NCBI GenBank assembly: GCA_963777695.1
Contig: CAVZRC010000004.1
Coordinates: 1,178,001-1,242,000, forward strand
DNA from: CAVZRC01 sp963777695
GTDB taxonomy: Bacteria; Planctomycetota; Planctomycetia; Isosphaerales; Isosphaeraceae
Direction of reading: 5' to 3'
DNA length: 64,000 nt
Part shown: positions 7,639 to 16,550 of the stretch, piece after piece
Layout: every line of letters begins with the position of its first letter
How positions within the stretch are numbered: the stretch's first letter is position 1
Program-made: the position numbers and the translations under genes
Notes under the pieces: generated by a model
Database searches by the model: none
The model's input: only the letters and a program-made list of their open reading frames with translations
What the model was told of the DNA's origin: nothing

Positions 7639-10350
7639 ATGTTAGGATTCTCGGCGCGAATGACGTTTGTGGTCATACTGCTCGTGGCGGCCTCGACGCA
7701 GGCACACGCGCAGGCCCAGCGGTTCCCGGCGTTCGACCCCGAGCGGATCTTCATGCTGGGCGATGCCGACCTCGACGGCCGGCTCTCGCTCGACGAGTAC
7801 CGGGACTTCCTGCGCAGCTCGCCTCGCATGAGGGACGCGACGGCGATCGAGCCGATGTTCCGCCGGCTCGACGCGGATCGCGACGGGTTCCTCTCGCTGG
7901 CGGAGTACCGCAAGTCGTTCCCGCAGCGGCCCGGCGGCGCGACCGCGAAGGCGGACGCTCCGAAGGCGAAGCCGACGGGCGCGACGGCTGCCGAGGTCGG
8001 CATCACGCCCGAGCAGGAGCAATTCTTCGAGGCGAAGATCCGGCCGGTCCTCGTCACCCACTGCGGCAAGTGCCACGCGAGCACCGCCGAGAAACTGCGG
8101 GGCGGACTCCGCCTCGACAGCCGCGAGGGGCTCCGCCTCGGCGGCGACTCCGGCCCGGCGATCGTCCCCGGCCAGCCCGACGAGAGCCTGCTCCTCCGCG
8201 CGATCCGCTACCGCGACGAAGACCTCCGGATGCCCCCCAAGGGGAAGCTCCCGGACGCGGTCGTCGCGGATTTCGAGGCCTGGATCAGGATGGGAGCCCC
8301 CGACCCGCGGACCGGGCCGGCCTCGACGCCCGCCGGGCGCACGTCGGCCGATCTCGCGAAGGGCCGGGAGTTCTGGTCGTTCCGGCCGCCGAAGAAGTCC
8401 GCCCCGCCCTCGGTGAAGCGGACGGACTGGCCGCGAGGCGACATCGACCGCTTCCTCCTCGCGGCGCTCGAAGCCCGAGGACTGGCCCCGGTCGCCGACG
8501 CCGACCGCCCGAGGCTCCTCCGCCGGGTGACGTTCGACCTCATCGGCCTCCCGCCCACGCCCGAGGAGCTGGATGCCTTCCTCGCCGACGACTCGCCCGA
8601 CGCCTTCGCGAAGGTCGTCGATCGCCTGCTCGCCTCGCCCCGCTTCGGCGAACGCTGGGGCCGGCACTGGCTCGACGTGGCCCGCTACGCCGAGTCGAGC
8701 GGCAAGACGAATTTCAGCTATCCCCAGGCCTGGCGCTATCGCGACTGGGCGATCGCCTCATTCAACGCCGACAAGCCTTACGACCGGTTCGTCCGCGAGC
8801 AGATCGCCGGCGACCTCCTCCCCGCCGCGGACGACCGCGAGCGGGCCGAGCAGATCATCGCGACCGGCTTCCTCGCCCTGGGCAGCAAGGCCCACGACGC
8901 CGAGAACCGCGGGCAGTTCGTCCTGGATGTCGTCGACGAGCAGATCGAGGCGACCACGCGCGCCTTCCTCGGCCTGACGGTCGCGTGCGCCCGCTGCCAC
9001 GACCACAAGATCGACCCGATCCCCCAGCGCGATTATTACGCGCTATCCGGGATCTTCCGGAGCACGCAGACGTGCTCGGGCACGCTCGCGGGCGTCTTCC
9101 CGAATTTCAACGCCTCGCCCCTGATCGAGCTGCCGCCGGGCGCGAACGTCCCCTCGGCGGTCCCCGCACTCACTCGCGAGCAGAGGGCCGCGATGGAGGA
9201 TCGCCTCGCCGCCCTGGTCCGCGAGCGCGACGCGATCCCCCCGGGCGAGGCGAACCGCGACCGGCTCCGTCGGGCCAACTCGATGCTCTCGACGCTCCGC
9301 CATCGCCTGCTCATCGACCGCCCCGGCGGTTCGCCCCGGGCATTCGCGATGGGGGCCCGGGAACGCGACGAGGCCGTCGATAGCCCGCTCTACGTCCGCG
9401 GGGAACTCGACCAGCCCGGCGAGGTCGTCCCCCGCGGGCTCGTCCGCGTGCTCTGCGACGATTCGTCCGCATCGATCCCATCGGGCAGCGGCCGTCGCGA
9501 GCTGGCGGACTGGCTCGCCTCGCCCTCGAACCCGCTGACCGCCCGCGTGATCGTGAACCGGGTCTGGCTGCACCTCTTCGGCCGGGGGCTCGTGCCCACG
9601 CCGGACAACTTCGGCGCCGCCGGCGCGCGGCCGAGTCACCCGGAGCTCCTCGACACACTGGCCGTCGAATTCATGAATGACGGCTGGTCGATCAAGGGGC
9701 TCATCCGGCGGATCGTGCTCAGCCGGGCCTACGGGCTCGACTCGGCCCACGATCCCCGGAACTTCGAGGCCGACCCCGACAACGCCCTCGTCTGGCGGAT
9801 GAGCAAGCTCCGCCTGGAGGCCGAGGCCGTGCGCGATGCCCTGCTGTTCGTCGGGGGCCGGCTCGCGAACGGGCCGCCGGCCGGCTCGGCGGTGGCGCGC
9901 GCCGGCGAGGGACTGGCGATGTTCGTCCGCGTCGAGGGCCTGGACGCATCGGACACGCATCGGTCGGTCTACCTGCCCGTGGTCCGCGATCGGGTGCTCG
10001 AGTCGCTCGCCCTGTTCGACTTCGCCGACCCGAGCCTCGTGACGGGCGAGCGGGCGACGACGACCGGCCCGGCCCAGGCGCTCTACTTCCTGAACGGGCC
10101 GCTCGTGATCCGGCAGGCCGAGGCCCTCGCCGATCGCGTCCGCGCCATTGAGGGCGACGAGGCTCATCGAGTCGATCGGGCGTATCGGATCGCCCTCGCA
10201 CGGGGGCCGACGACTGTGGAGCGGGACCGCGCCCTCGTCTTCCTCCGAGAATTCGCGGCACGCGCGGTTGGGAGTGATCCGGCAGGTGGGGCTTGGTCGG
10301 CGTTCTGCCAGGCTCTCCTCGCCGGCGCCGAGTTCCGCTATCGGGATTGA
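7639..10350 (+). CDS. PSD1 and planctomycete cytochrome C domain protein with N-terminal EF-hands
   Basis: A 903-residue secreted protein of a planctomycete-specific family. The order is: signal peptide (VVILLVAASTQAHA); two EF-hand-type calcium loops (DADLDGRLSLDEY and DADRDGFLSLAEY, about residues 37-95); planctomycete cytochrome C domain with CGKCH at 142-146; PSCyt2/DUF1549 (FGERWGRHWLDVARYAES); a second CxxCH (CARCHDHK) near 455; and PSD1/DUF1553 to the C-terminus (ADWLASPSNPLTARVIVNRV). Family members are thought to act in the periplasm in redox or polysaccharide use; the exact reaction is unknown. A GAGAGGAG ribosome binding site precedes the ATG at 7639; an in-frame ATG at 7660 is an alternative. 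The DUF1501 partner follows 37 bp later, the usual pairing for this family. Confidence 0.93.
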   Translation: MLGFSARMTFVVILLVAASTQAHAQAQRFPAFDPERIFMLGDADLDGRLSLDEYRDFLRSSPRMRDATAIEPMFRRLDADRDGFLSLAEYRKSFPQRPGGATAKADAPKAKPTGATAAEVGITPEQEQFFEAKIRPVLVTHCGKCHASTAEKLRGGLRLDSREGLRLGGDSGPAIVPGQPDESLLLRAIRYRDEDLRMPPKGKLPDAVVADFEAWIRMGAPDPRTGPASTPAGRTSADLAKGREFWSFRPPKKSAPPSVKRTDWPRGDIDRFLLAALEARGLAPVADADRPRLLRRVTFDLIGLPPTPEELDAFLADDSPDAFAKVVDRLLASPRFGERWGRHWLDVARYAESSGKTNFSYPQAWRYRDWAIASFNADKPYDRFVREQIAGDLLPAADDRERAEQIIATGFLALGSKAHDAENRGQFVLDVVDEQIEATTRAFLGLTVACARCHDHKIDPIPQRDYYALSGIFRSTQTCSGTLAGVFPNFNASPLIELPPGANVPSAVPALTREQRAAMEDRLAALVRERDAIPPGEANRDRLRRANSMLSTLRHRLLIDRPGGSPRAFAMGARERDEAVDSPLYVRGELDQPGEVVPRGLVRVLCDDSSASIPSGSGRRELADWLASPSNPLTARVIVNRVWLHLFGRGLVPTPDNFGAAGARPSHPELLDTLAVEFMNDGWSIKGLIRRIVLSRAYGLDSAHDPRNFEADPDNALVWRMSKLRLEAEAVRDALLFVGGRLANGPPAGSAVARAGEGLAMFVRVEGLDASDTHRSVYLPVVRDRVLESLALFDFADPSLVTGERATTTGPAQALYFLNGPLVIRQAEALADRVRAIEGDEAHRVDRAYRIALARGPTTVERDRALVFLREFAARAVGSDPAGGAWSAFCQALLAGAEFRYRD

Positions 10351-10387
10351 GTGGCCGCAAGCGTACACAACGTAGAGGATCGACCCG

Positions 10388-11772
10388 ATGAACGCCTACG
10401 GGTTCACACGTCGCGACCTGTTGAAGAGAGTCTCCTCCGGGTTCGGCTACCTGGCGTTCGCCGGCCTGTCGTCGATGGCGGCCGGGGCGGGCCCGAAGGA
10501 CTCGCCGCTCGCGCCGAAGGCCCCGCACTTCCCCGCCCGCGCCAAGCGGGTGATCTTCCTCTGCATGAACGGGGCGCCCTCGCACGTCGACACCTTCGAC
10601 TACAAGCCCGAGCTCGCCTCGGCCGACGGCAAGGCGTCGGCCCGGCCGGGCCGCATCCCCGGCGCGAAGCTGATGGGCTCGCCCTGGAAGTTCCAGAAGC
10701 GAGGCGGGAGCGGGCTGTGGGTCTCCGAGCTGTTCCCCGAGGTCGCCGCGCACGCCGACGAGCTGTGCGTGATCCGCAGCATGCACACCGACCTCCCGGC
10801 CCACCCGGAAGCCTACCTGATGCTGCACACGGGCAGCTCGCAGTTCATCCGACCCTCGCTCGGGGCGTGGACGCTCTACGGCCTCGGGACCGAGAGCGAC
10901 GACCTCCCCGGCTTCATCGCGATCAAGCCGACCGGGCGCAACGGCGGCGCCCAGAACTACGGCAGCGCCTTCCTGCCGGCGGCCTGCCAGGCGACCCGCA
11001 TCGGCAACGAGGGGCAGCCCGTCGCCCAGGCCCGGATCGGCAACATCACGAACCCCCGGCTCGACGCTGAGGCCCAGCGACTCCAGCTCGACCTCATCCA
11101 GGCGATGAACCGCGACCTGATCGAACGCGAGCGGATTCACCCCGGCGTCGACGGGGTGATCGAGTCCTACGAGCTCGCATTCCGGATGCAAGGCAAGCTC
11201 CCGGGCGTGATGGACATCGCGGGGGAGTCGGCGGCGACGAAGGGCCTCTACGGCCTCGACGACCCGGCGACCGCGGATTTCGGCCGCCAGTGCCTGCTCG
11301 CGCGGCGGTTCGTCGAGGCCGGCGTGCGCTTCGTCGAGCTGACGCACGGCGACTGGGACCAGCACCGCGGCCTGAAGGCCGGCCATGCCGCAATGCTCGG
11401 GCCGTCGACCGGCCGATCGCCGGCCTCCTGACGGACCTGCGTACGCGGGGGCTCCTCGACCAGACGCTCGTGATCTGGGGCGGCGAGTTCGGCCGCACGC
11501 CCCACGGGCAGAACGCCGACGGCCGCGACCACAACAACAAGGGGTTCACCCTCTGGCTGGCCGGTGGCGGCGCGAAAGGCGGGGTCGCTTACGGGCAGAC
11601 CGATGAGCTCGGGTACGAGGCCGTCGAAAACCCCATGCATGTCCACGACCTGCACGCCACGATCCTCCACTTGCTCGGCCTCGATCATGAGCGCCTGACC
11701 TACCGATACGCCGGGCGCGACATGCGGCTGACCGACGTCAAGGGGGTTGTTCACAAGTCGATCCTGGCGTGA
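10388..11772 (+). CDS. DUF1501 domain protein, Tat-exported (one frame break)
   Basis: DUF1501 proteins belong to the alkaline-phosphatase/sulfatase-like fold and nearly always accompany PSD1 cytochrome proteins, as here. The N-terminus FTRRDLLKRVSSGFGYLAFA is a twin-arginine signal. Conserved blocks are visible: VIFLCMNGAPSHVDTFDYKP, GGEFGRTPHGQ, GRDHNNKGFTLWLAGGG and the C-terminal DLHATILHLLGLDHERLTY. The first frame ends at 11431, but the family sequence continues one frame over from about 11398 (DRPIAGLLTDLRTRGLLDQT) to 11772; one missing base explains this. With the break repaired the protein is about 461 residues, normal for the family. It is probably co-transcribed with 7639-10350. 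Confidence 0.9.
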
Positions 11773-11870
11773 CGACCGCGGACGCGAGGCAAGGCCGAGC
11801 ATTCCGGCCGCCAATCGCGTATGCTCCAGCGTTCCACACGTTCCTCCTTCTCGGTCCCGGAGCCCCTCCC

Positions 11871-13316
11871 ATGCCAAGAGCCATCCTCGTCTGTCTTTCG
11901 CTCATGCTCGCCGAGCCCACGGCCGCCCAACAGCCGAAGAAGGCGGCCGGCCCCTCCCCTCTCCAGGTGGCGACCCAGCAGGATCACAAGCTGATGATGG
12001 AAGCGCTGGGAATCAAGTCGCTCCGCGAGGGCGCCAACGGCATGAACCGCAACGCGCCGAATGCCGCCAACTACGACGAATCGAAGGTGAAGTCGTTCAC
12101 ACTCCCCGACCCGCTCGTTTGCAAGGACGGGACCAAGGTCACGACCCCCGATCAGTGGTGGACCAAACGCCGTCCCGAGATCGTCGAGGACTTCGACCGC
12201 GAAGTCTACGGCCGCGTCCCCAAGGACGTGCCCGAGGTCAAATGGGAGGTCGCCGAGACGAAGCAGGAGAAGGTCGGCGACATCAGGGTCATCACCAAGA
12301 GGCTGGTGGGCCACGTCGACAATTCGCGGTGCCCGCAGATCGCGGTCGACATCCAGCTCACGCTGACGACACCGGCGGAGGCCAAGGGCCCGGTGCCGGT
12401 GATGATGGAGTTCGGATTCGGCGGATTCGGCCCCCGGCCGGGCGGCCCGCAGGTGAAAGGGGCCACGCCGAAGGCGACGCCCAAGGCATTTCCCCCCGGA
12501 GGCTTCGGCGGCGGCGGGCCGCCCTGGCAGCAACAGGTCCTCGCCAAGGGGTGGGGCTACGCCATCATCGTCCCCAACAGCATCCAGGCCGACAACGGCG
12601 CGGGGCTGACCAAGGGGATCATCGGCCTGTGCAACAAGGCTCAGCCGCGCAAGCCGGAGGATTGGGGCGCCCTCCGCGCCTGGGCCTGGGGAGCGAGCCG
12701 CGCCCTGGACTACTTCGAGACCGACAAGTCAGTCGATGCCAAGCAGGTCGGGATCGAGGGGCTGTCGCGGTACGGCAAGGCGGCGATCGTGGCGATGGCC
12801 TACGACCCCCGCTTCGCCATCGGCTTCATCGGCTCCTCGGGCGAGGGCGGGGCGAAGCTGCACCGCCGCAACTTCGGCGAGCTGGTCGAGAACCTCACCG
12901 GATCGGGCGAATATCATTGGATGGCCGGGAACTTCATCAAGTACGGCGGCCCCTTGACGCCGGACGACCTTCCGGTTGACGCCCATGAACTGATCGCCCT
13001 GTGCGCGCCAAGGCCCACGTTCATCAGCTACGGGGCGTCCTCGGGCCCGGGTGCCGAGGGCCAGTGGGTGGACCAGCGGGGCAGCTTCCTGGCGGCCGTG
13101 GCGGCCGGCCCGGTCTTCCGCCTTCTGGGCAAGAAGGACCTCGGTACGTCGGAATTCCCCGAGGTGGAGACACCGATCGTCGACGGCGAGCTCGCCTTCC
13201 GGCAGCACAAGGGAGGCCACACCACCGGCCCGAACTGGCCGACGTTCCTCGCCTTCGCCGACCGCTACATCAAGCTCCAGGATGCTCCGGAGTCGAGCGG
13301 GACCGCCGGCAAGTGA
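11871..13316 (+). CDS. Glucuronoyl-esterase-like (CE15-type) secreted alpha/beta hydrolase
   Basis: A 481-residue exported hydrolase related to carbohydrate esterase family 15, which cuts ester links between lignin alcohols and 4-O-methyl-glucuronate on xylan. The start MPRAILVCLSLMLAEPTAAQ is a signal peptide. The nucleophile lies in GIEGLSRYGKAA (Ser about 299, CE15-type G-x-S-R-x-G-K), followed by IGSSGEGGAKLHRRNF and the LCAPRPTFISYG strand. The likely catalytic His is in GGHTTGPNWP near the C-terminus. A glycine/proline insert (GGFGPRPGGPQ, near 180) is unusual. Start at 11871 rather than the in-frame 11769, because the signal peptide begins here. It lies 98 bp after the DUF1501 gene and fits the plant-polymer theme of the cluster. 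Confidence 0.82.
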   Translation: MPRAILVCLSLMLAEPTAAQQPKKAAGPSPLQVATQQDHKLMMEALGIKSLREGANGMNRNAPNAANYDESKVKSFTLPDPLVCKDGTKVTTPDQWWTKRRPEIVEDFDREVYGRVPKDVPEVKWEVAETKQEKVGDIRVITKRLVGHVDNSRCPQIAVDIQLTLTTPAEAKGPVPVMMEFGFGGFGPRPGGPQVKGATPKATPKAFPPGGFGGGGPPWQQQVLAKGWGYAIIVPNSIQADNGAGLTKGIIGLCNKAQPRKPEDWGALRAWAWGASRALDYFETDKSVDAKQVGIEGLSRYGKAAIVAMAYDPRFAIGFIGSSGEGGAKLHRRNFGELVENLTGSGEYHWMAGNFIKYGGPLTPDDLPVDAHELIALCAPRPTFISYGASSGPGAEGQWVDQRGSFLAAVAAGPVFRLLGKKDLGTSEFPEVETPIVDGELAFRQHKGGHTTGPNWPTFLAFADRYIKLQDAPESSGTAGK

Positions 13317-13489
13317 TCGCGAGTCCGCCGATGACGGACCGCATCCCTCGCCTCCGCCCTGCTGGCCTCCTGGATCTGGCGATCCTGACCTTCTCCATCC
13401 GACTCTTGGAGGCAAGCCGGGCCGGCGAGCGGGGTATCGGAGGTCGCTGGGTGGGGGGAATTACGGCAGAAGAAATGCCGGTCCAACGG

Positions 13490-13525
13490 AAAAGGGCTCG
13501 CGGCATGATTCGCCGCGAGCCCTTT
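13490..13525 (-). terminator. Intrinsic terminator of the tRNA-Leu fragment
   Basis: A perfect 14-bp stem (13491-13504 with 13512-13525; AAAGGGCTCGCGGC with its complement) around a 7-base loop. On the minus strand it is followed by TTTT (13493-13490). It lies directly downstream of the tRNA-Leu 3' end when read on the minus strand. Read on the plus strand it lacks a T-tract beyond the stem. Confidence 0.8.
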
Positions 13526-13533
13526 CGCTCCAA

Positions 13534-13594
13534 GGTGCCGAAGACAGGACTTGAACCTGCACGAGCATGGCTAGCTCACTAGGACCTGAGCCGG
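13534..13594 (-). tRNA. tRNA-Leu 3' fragment (anticodon loop to acceptor end)
   Basis: On the minus strand this reads an anticodon loop CTCAGGT (anticodon CAG), the 3' side of its stem, a class-II long variable arm (AGCTAGCCATGCTCGTG), a T-arm CAGG-TTCAAGT-CCTG and the acceptor 3' strand TCTTCGGC with discriminator A. The 5' half is missing: the bases before the loop (CACCCGG) no longer pair as an anticodon stem beyond two positions, and no D-arm or matching 5' acceptor strand (GCCGAAG-type) lies in the next several hundred bases. It is a partial gene, as left at an integration or recombination site within a tRNA gene. It keeps its own terminator at 13490-13525. Confidence 0.75.
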
Positions 13595-13866
13595 GTGCGG
13601 CGTGATCTCCTCGCTGGCGTCCCGGTGGCGGCGTGAGTACGATTCAGTCTCCGTCCGGAGAGACCAGGCCATACGGGATGGCCTGCCGTGTGGTCGGGGG
13701 GCCCGGCCGGGGGTGGGTCGAAAGGGGCCGTCAAGGCGCACGGACAGCCATCCGGCTTGACGGTCGCTCCGATCGCTTCGCTATTCCCCGGATTCGCGGC
13801 TGACTCCGCCCTTGTTCACCTGCCGGCCACACGTCGTCTGACCGTACCTCTGCGAGGGGCCTTCAC
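13595..13866. other. Non-coding stretch beside the tRNA fragment
   Basis: No gene is recognised. It has two small inverted repeats (CTCCGTCCGGAG near 13650, and CAGGCCAT/ATGGCCTG at 13665-13685). This is the DNA that replaced the 5' half of tRNA-Leu, but it shows no integrase gene. Confidence 0.45.
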
Positions 13867-14025
13867 ATGCCGTTCAACCGCCGCATACTCGCCGTGGTAT
13901 TGGCGGCCACGGCCGCGTCGCGCACCTCCGCCCAGGACGACGTCCCCCCGGCCGATTCCCGGCCGGCGCCGACGAACGCCCCGGGCCGCGACTACCCCCG
14001 CGGCAATCTGGGGATGATCGAGTAA
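13867..14025 (+). pseudogene. Truncated secreted esterase-type leader (52 codons)
   Basis: MPFNRRILAVVLAATAASRT is a Sec signal peptide with likely cleavage after SAQ. The next residues, including NAPGRDYPR, resemble the beginning of planctomycete secreted esterases of the enterochelin-esterase type. The frame then stops at 14023-14025 after 52 residues with no catalytic part. It is probably the 5' stump of an esterase gene cut by a deletion; the intact esterase that starts at 14201 may be its paralogue or the recombination partner. A real 52-residue exported peptide cannot be ruled out. Confidence 0.5.
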
Positions 14026-14200
14026 GGGTCGAAGTTCGTCGGCCCGCGTGGCGGGATGAACGTGTGCAGTTCCAACAGAGGGGTACCGCAACTGGCTCGC
14101 CAGGCGGGGACTGATCAAGGCCGCCATCGGATCGTAGGGGACCAACCCCAAGCCGGGCGGTCGAACCGTGGCGGGCCAAATCCTCGAGGAGGGACCATCC

Positions 14201-16096
14201 GTGAGACGTCGAGCGATATTCGCGCCGTGGGGAACAGCCGTCCTGCTCCTGTCAACATGGGCCATGGCGCCGGGGGCGGCGGCGCAACCGCCCGGCGAGC
14301 GGACGGAACCGAGCCCGAGGGGCGGGCCGCGGGGAGGCCGGCCGCCGGGTTTCAGCATGCCGAAACCCGGACCGGTCCCGATCCCGATCCTGCCGGCACT
14401 GGCCGCGGCGAATGACACCTCGTTCTACGCCAAGGCCAACGTCCCGCACGGCAAGGTCGAGCAGGCGACCTACAGGAATCACGCCGGCAAGGAGAAGCGG
14501 ATGCACGTGTACCTGCCGCCGGATTACGAGAGGGATGCGGACGCCCGGTATCCCGTACTCTACCTCAACCACGGCGGCGGCGACGACGATTCGAAGTGGA
14601 CGAGCACCGACCCTCGCCAAGGCGGCCACGCCCAGTTCATCCTGGATAACCTGATCGCGGCGGGCAAGGCCAGACCGATGATCATCGCGATGCCCAACAC
14701 CCGCGGCATCGCCTCGGGCGACCCGCCGAAGCCCGGCGATGACGACGCCGTCACCCGGGAGTACCTCAAGGACATCATCCCCTACGTCGAGGCCCACTAC
14801 CGCGCCCGGCCCGGCCGCGAGAATCGGGCGCTCGCCGGCCTGTCCATGGGCGGCTTCGTCGTCATGAATACCGGCCTCTCGCACCTCGACACCTTCGGCG
14901 AGCTGTACGTCTACAGCTCGGGCTACTTCCCCGACAAGGTCCAGGCGTTCGAGGATCACTTCAAGCAGGTCCTGGGCGATCCGAAGACGAACGACGAACT
15001 CCTTCGTGTGCCCTTCTACATGGCCGAGGGCGAGACGGACATCGCGCTGCGGAACGGCCAGCGCACCATGGCGGTCATCAACAAGCACGGCGTCCGCAAC
15101 TTCTGGGTCCTCAGCTCCGGCGGACACGAGTGGTCCAACTGGCGACGTTACCTCCACCAGACTGCCCAGATCATGTTCCTCGCCTCGGCTGGCGGGGCCG
15201 GTACGACTCCGCCTGCCGCCTCTCTCCGTACCGCGACCGTCGAGCAGCCGGCGTTCACCCGCACCGAGGACGTTGTCTACGGCCGTAGCGACGGCACCGC
15301 GCTGACGCTCGACGTCTTCAAGCCGGGGCGTCCTAATGGTCTCGCCGTCGTCCAGGTCGTCAGCGGCGGCTATTTCTCGTCGCACGAGATGATCCGGCCG
15401 GAGTCCTTCCGGCCCCTGCTCGGTCGCGGCTACACCGTCTTCGCCGTCGTGCCGGGTAGCCAGCCCCGCTACCAGGTGCCCGAGATCCAAAATCACGTCA
15501 ATCGGGCGGTCCGCTTCATCCGCCACCACGCCCGGGACTTCGGCATCGACCCAGGCCGGATCGGGATCACCGGCGGCTCGGCGGGCGGCAACCTCGCGCT
15601 GCTGGTGGCGACCGCCGGGGACGTGGGCGACCCGCACGCCAGGGATTCGGTCGATCGCGAGTCGAGCCGGGTACAGGCCGCCGCGGTCTTCTTCCCGCTG
15701 ACCGACCTGCTCAACTGGGGCCGGCCCGGCGAGGAGCACATCGGCGTCCGGGGCCACCCGACGCCGTTCAAGGCGGCGTTCGACTACCGCGCGATGGACC
15801 CCGCGAAGGGGACGATGGAGCGGGTCACCGACCCGGACAAGCTCCGCGCCGTCACCCGGGCCATCTCGCCGATCTACGCCGTCACGCCGGACGACCCGCC
15901 GACCCTGCTGATGCACGGAGACAAGGACGGGCTCGTGCCGTTGCAACAGTCCGAATCCTTCCTCGCTGCGCTGAAGGGGGCCGGGGTCGAGGCGAGGATG
16001 GACGTCAAGGAAGGCGGCGATCACGGCTGGCCCGGGATGGAGCAGGACGTGGAGCGGTTCGCGGACTGGTTCGACCGGTACCTCAAGAAAGATTGA
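14201..16096 (+). CDS. Two-domain secreted esterase: enterochelin-esterase-like + BD-FAE-type alpha/beta hydrolase
   Basis: A 631-residue exported protein with two complete alpha/beta-hydrolase domains in series. The GTG at 14201 is chosen because GAGGAGGGA lies seven to eight bases upstream and the next residues form a signal peptide (WGTAVLLLSTWAMAPGAAAQ). Residues about 65-345 are a PF00756-type esterase (MHVYLPPDYE; nucleophile in GLSMGGF, Ser215; SGGHEWSNWRRYL with its His). Residues about 360-631 are a BD-FAE/lipase-like hydrolase (GGYFSSHEM; nucleophile in GGSAGGN, Ser460; MHGDKDGLVP; EGGDHGW). Such proteins deacylate plant cell-wall polysaccharides such as acetyl- or feruloyl-xylan. 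The order fits the esterase cluster upstream. No frame break is seen. Confidence 0.88.
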   Translation: MRRRAIFAPWGTAVLLLSTWAMAPGAAAQPPGERTEPSPRGGPRGGRPPGFSMPKPGPVPIPILPALAAANDTSFYAKANVPHGKVEQATYRNHAGKEKRMHVYLPPDYERDADARYPVLYLNHGGGDDDSKWTSTDPRQGGHAQFILDNLIAAGKARPMIIAMPNTRGIASGDPPKPGDDDAVTREYLKDIIPYVEAHYRARPGRENRALAGLSMGGFVVMNTGLSHLDTFGELYVYSSGYFPDKVQAFEDHFKQVLGDPKTNDELLRVPFYMAEGETDIALRNGQRTMAVINKHGVRNFWVLSSGGHEWSNWRRYLHQTAQIMFLASAGGAGTTPPAASLRTATVEQPAFTRTEDVVYGRSDGTALTLDVFKPGRPNGLAVVQVVSGGYFSSHEMIRPESFRPLLGRGYTVFAVVPGSQPRYQVPEIQNHVNRAVRFIRHHARDFGIDPGRIGITGGSAGGNLALLVATAGDVGDPHARDSVDRESSRVQAAAVFFPLTDLLNWGRPGEEHIGVRGHPTPFKAAFDYRAMDPAKGTMERVTDPDKLRAVTRAISPIYAVTPDDPPTLLMHGDKDGLVPLQQSESFLAALKGAGVEARMDVKEGGDHGWPGMEQDVERFADWFDRYLKKD

Positions 16097-16215
16097 GGGC
16101 CTGCGGAGGGATCGATTCCGGATAACTTATTCCAAATTCGGAGTCGAGCACTCGATTGTTTCACAGACTCCGAGGACGTCCCGCGCCTCCGGGATGGCAC
16201 GGGCGGGGGGGTGGC

Positions 16216-16462
16216 ATGCAAGTGCTCATCGCCGGGGGCGGAATTGGCGGGCTGGCCGCCGCGCCGTGCCTGCACCGCGCCGGGGTAGAGGCGACCGTCT
16301 TCGAGGCCGCCGCGGCGCTCCACCCGCTCGGGGTCGGGATCAATCTGTTGCCGCACGCCGTCCGCATCCTGACCCACCTCGGCCTGGGGTCGCGGCTGGC
16401 GGAGGCCGCCGTGGCCACCGCCGAGCTCGTGTACTGCAACAAGTTCGGCAGGCCGATCGGGT
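16216..16462 (+). pseudogene. FAD-dependent monooxygenase, N-terminal fragment
   Basis: The start MQVLIAGGGIGGLAAAPCLH is the dinucleotide-binding GxGxxG fold of aromatic-ring FAD monooxygenases, and VFEAAAALHPLGVGINLLPH is the conserved continuation of this family. Homology ends abruptly near GRPIG at about 16462, after about 80 residues of an enzyme that should have about 400. The following frame is the complement of another gene start (16451-16550), so the gene was cut by a rearrangement and is non-functional. Confidence 0.75.
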
Positions 16463-16550
16463 CGGCCGCCGCACGCCGGGCGATCGCGGAGATCCCGCCG
16501 ATCGCCGCCGCGCCCCCCGCGAGGAACCCTCGCCGTGAAATCGATCGCAT
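16451..16550 (-). pseudogene. Tat-signal N-terminus of a sugar phosphate isomerase-like gene, fragment
   Basis: On the minus strand MRSISRRGFLAGGAAAIGGI is a textbook twin-arginine signal, followed by ADPIGLP, which resembles the mature start of planctomycete exported sugar phosphate isomerases/epimerases. GGGGAGA lies about six bases before the ATG at 16550. About 33 codons in, the sequence becomes the complement of the FAD-monooxygenase fragment, so only the leader survives. The two fragments meet tail to tail at about 16451-16462. Confidence 0.65.

Noticed and set aside
13534..13900. tRNA-Leu interrupted by a group I intron in the anticodon loop
   Set aside because: No 5' half (D-arm and matching acceptor strand) was found on the minus strand in the next several hundred bases, and no intron core was seen.
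14252..16024. A minus-strand open frame of 590 codons opposite the two-domain esterase
   Set aside because: The plus strand has two full catalytic motifs and a signal peptide; the antisense product resembles nothing.
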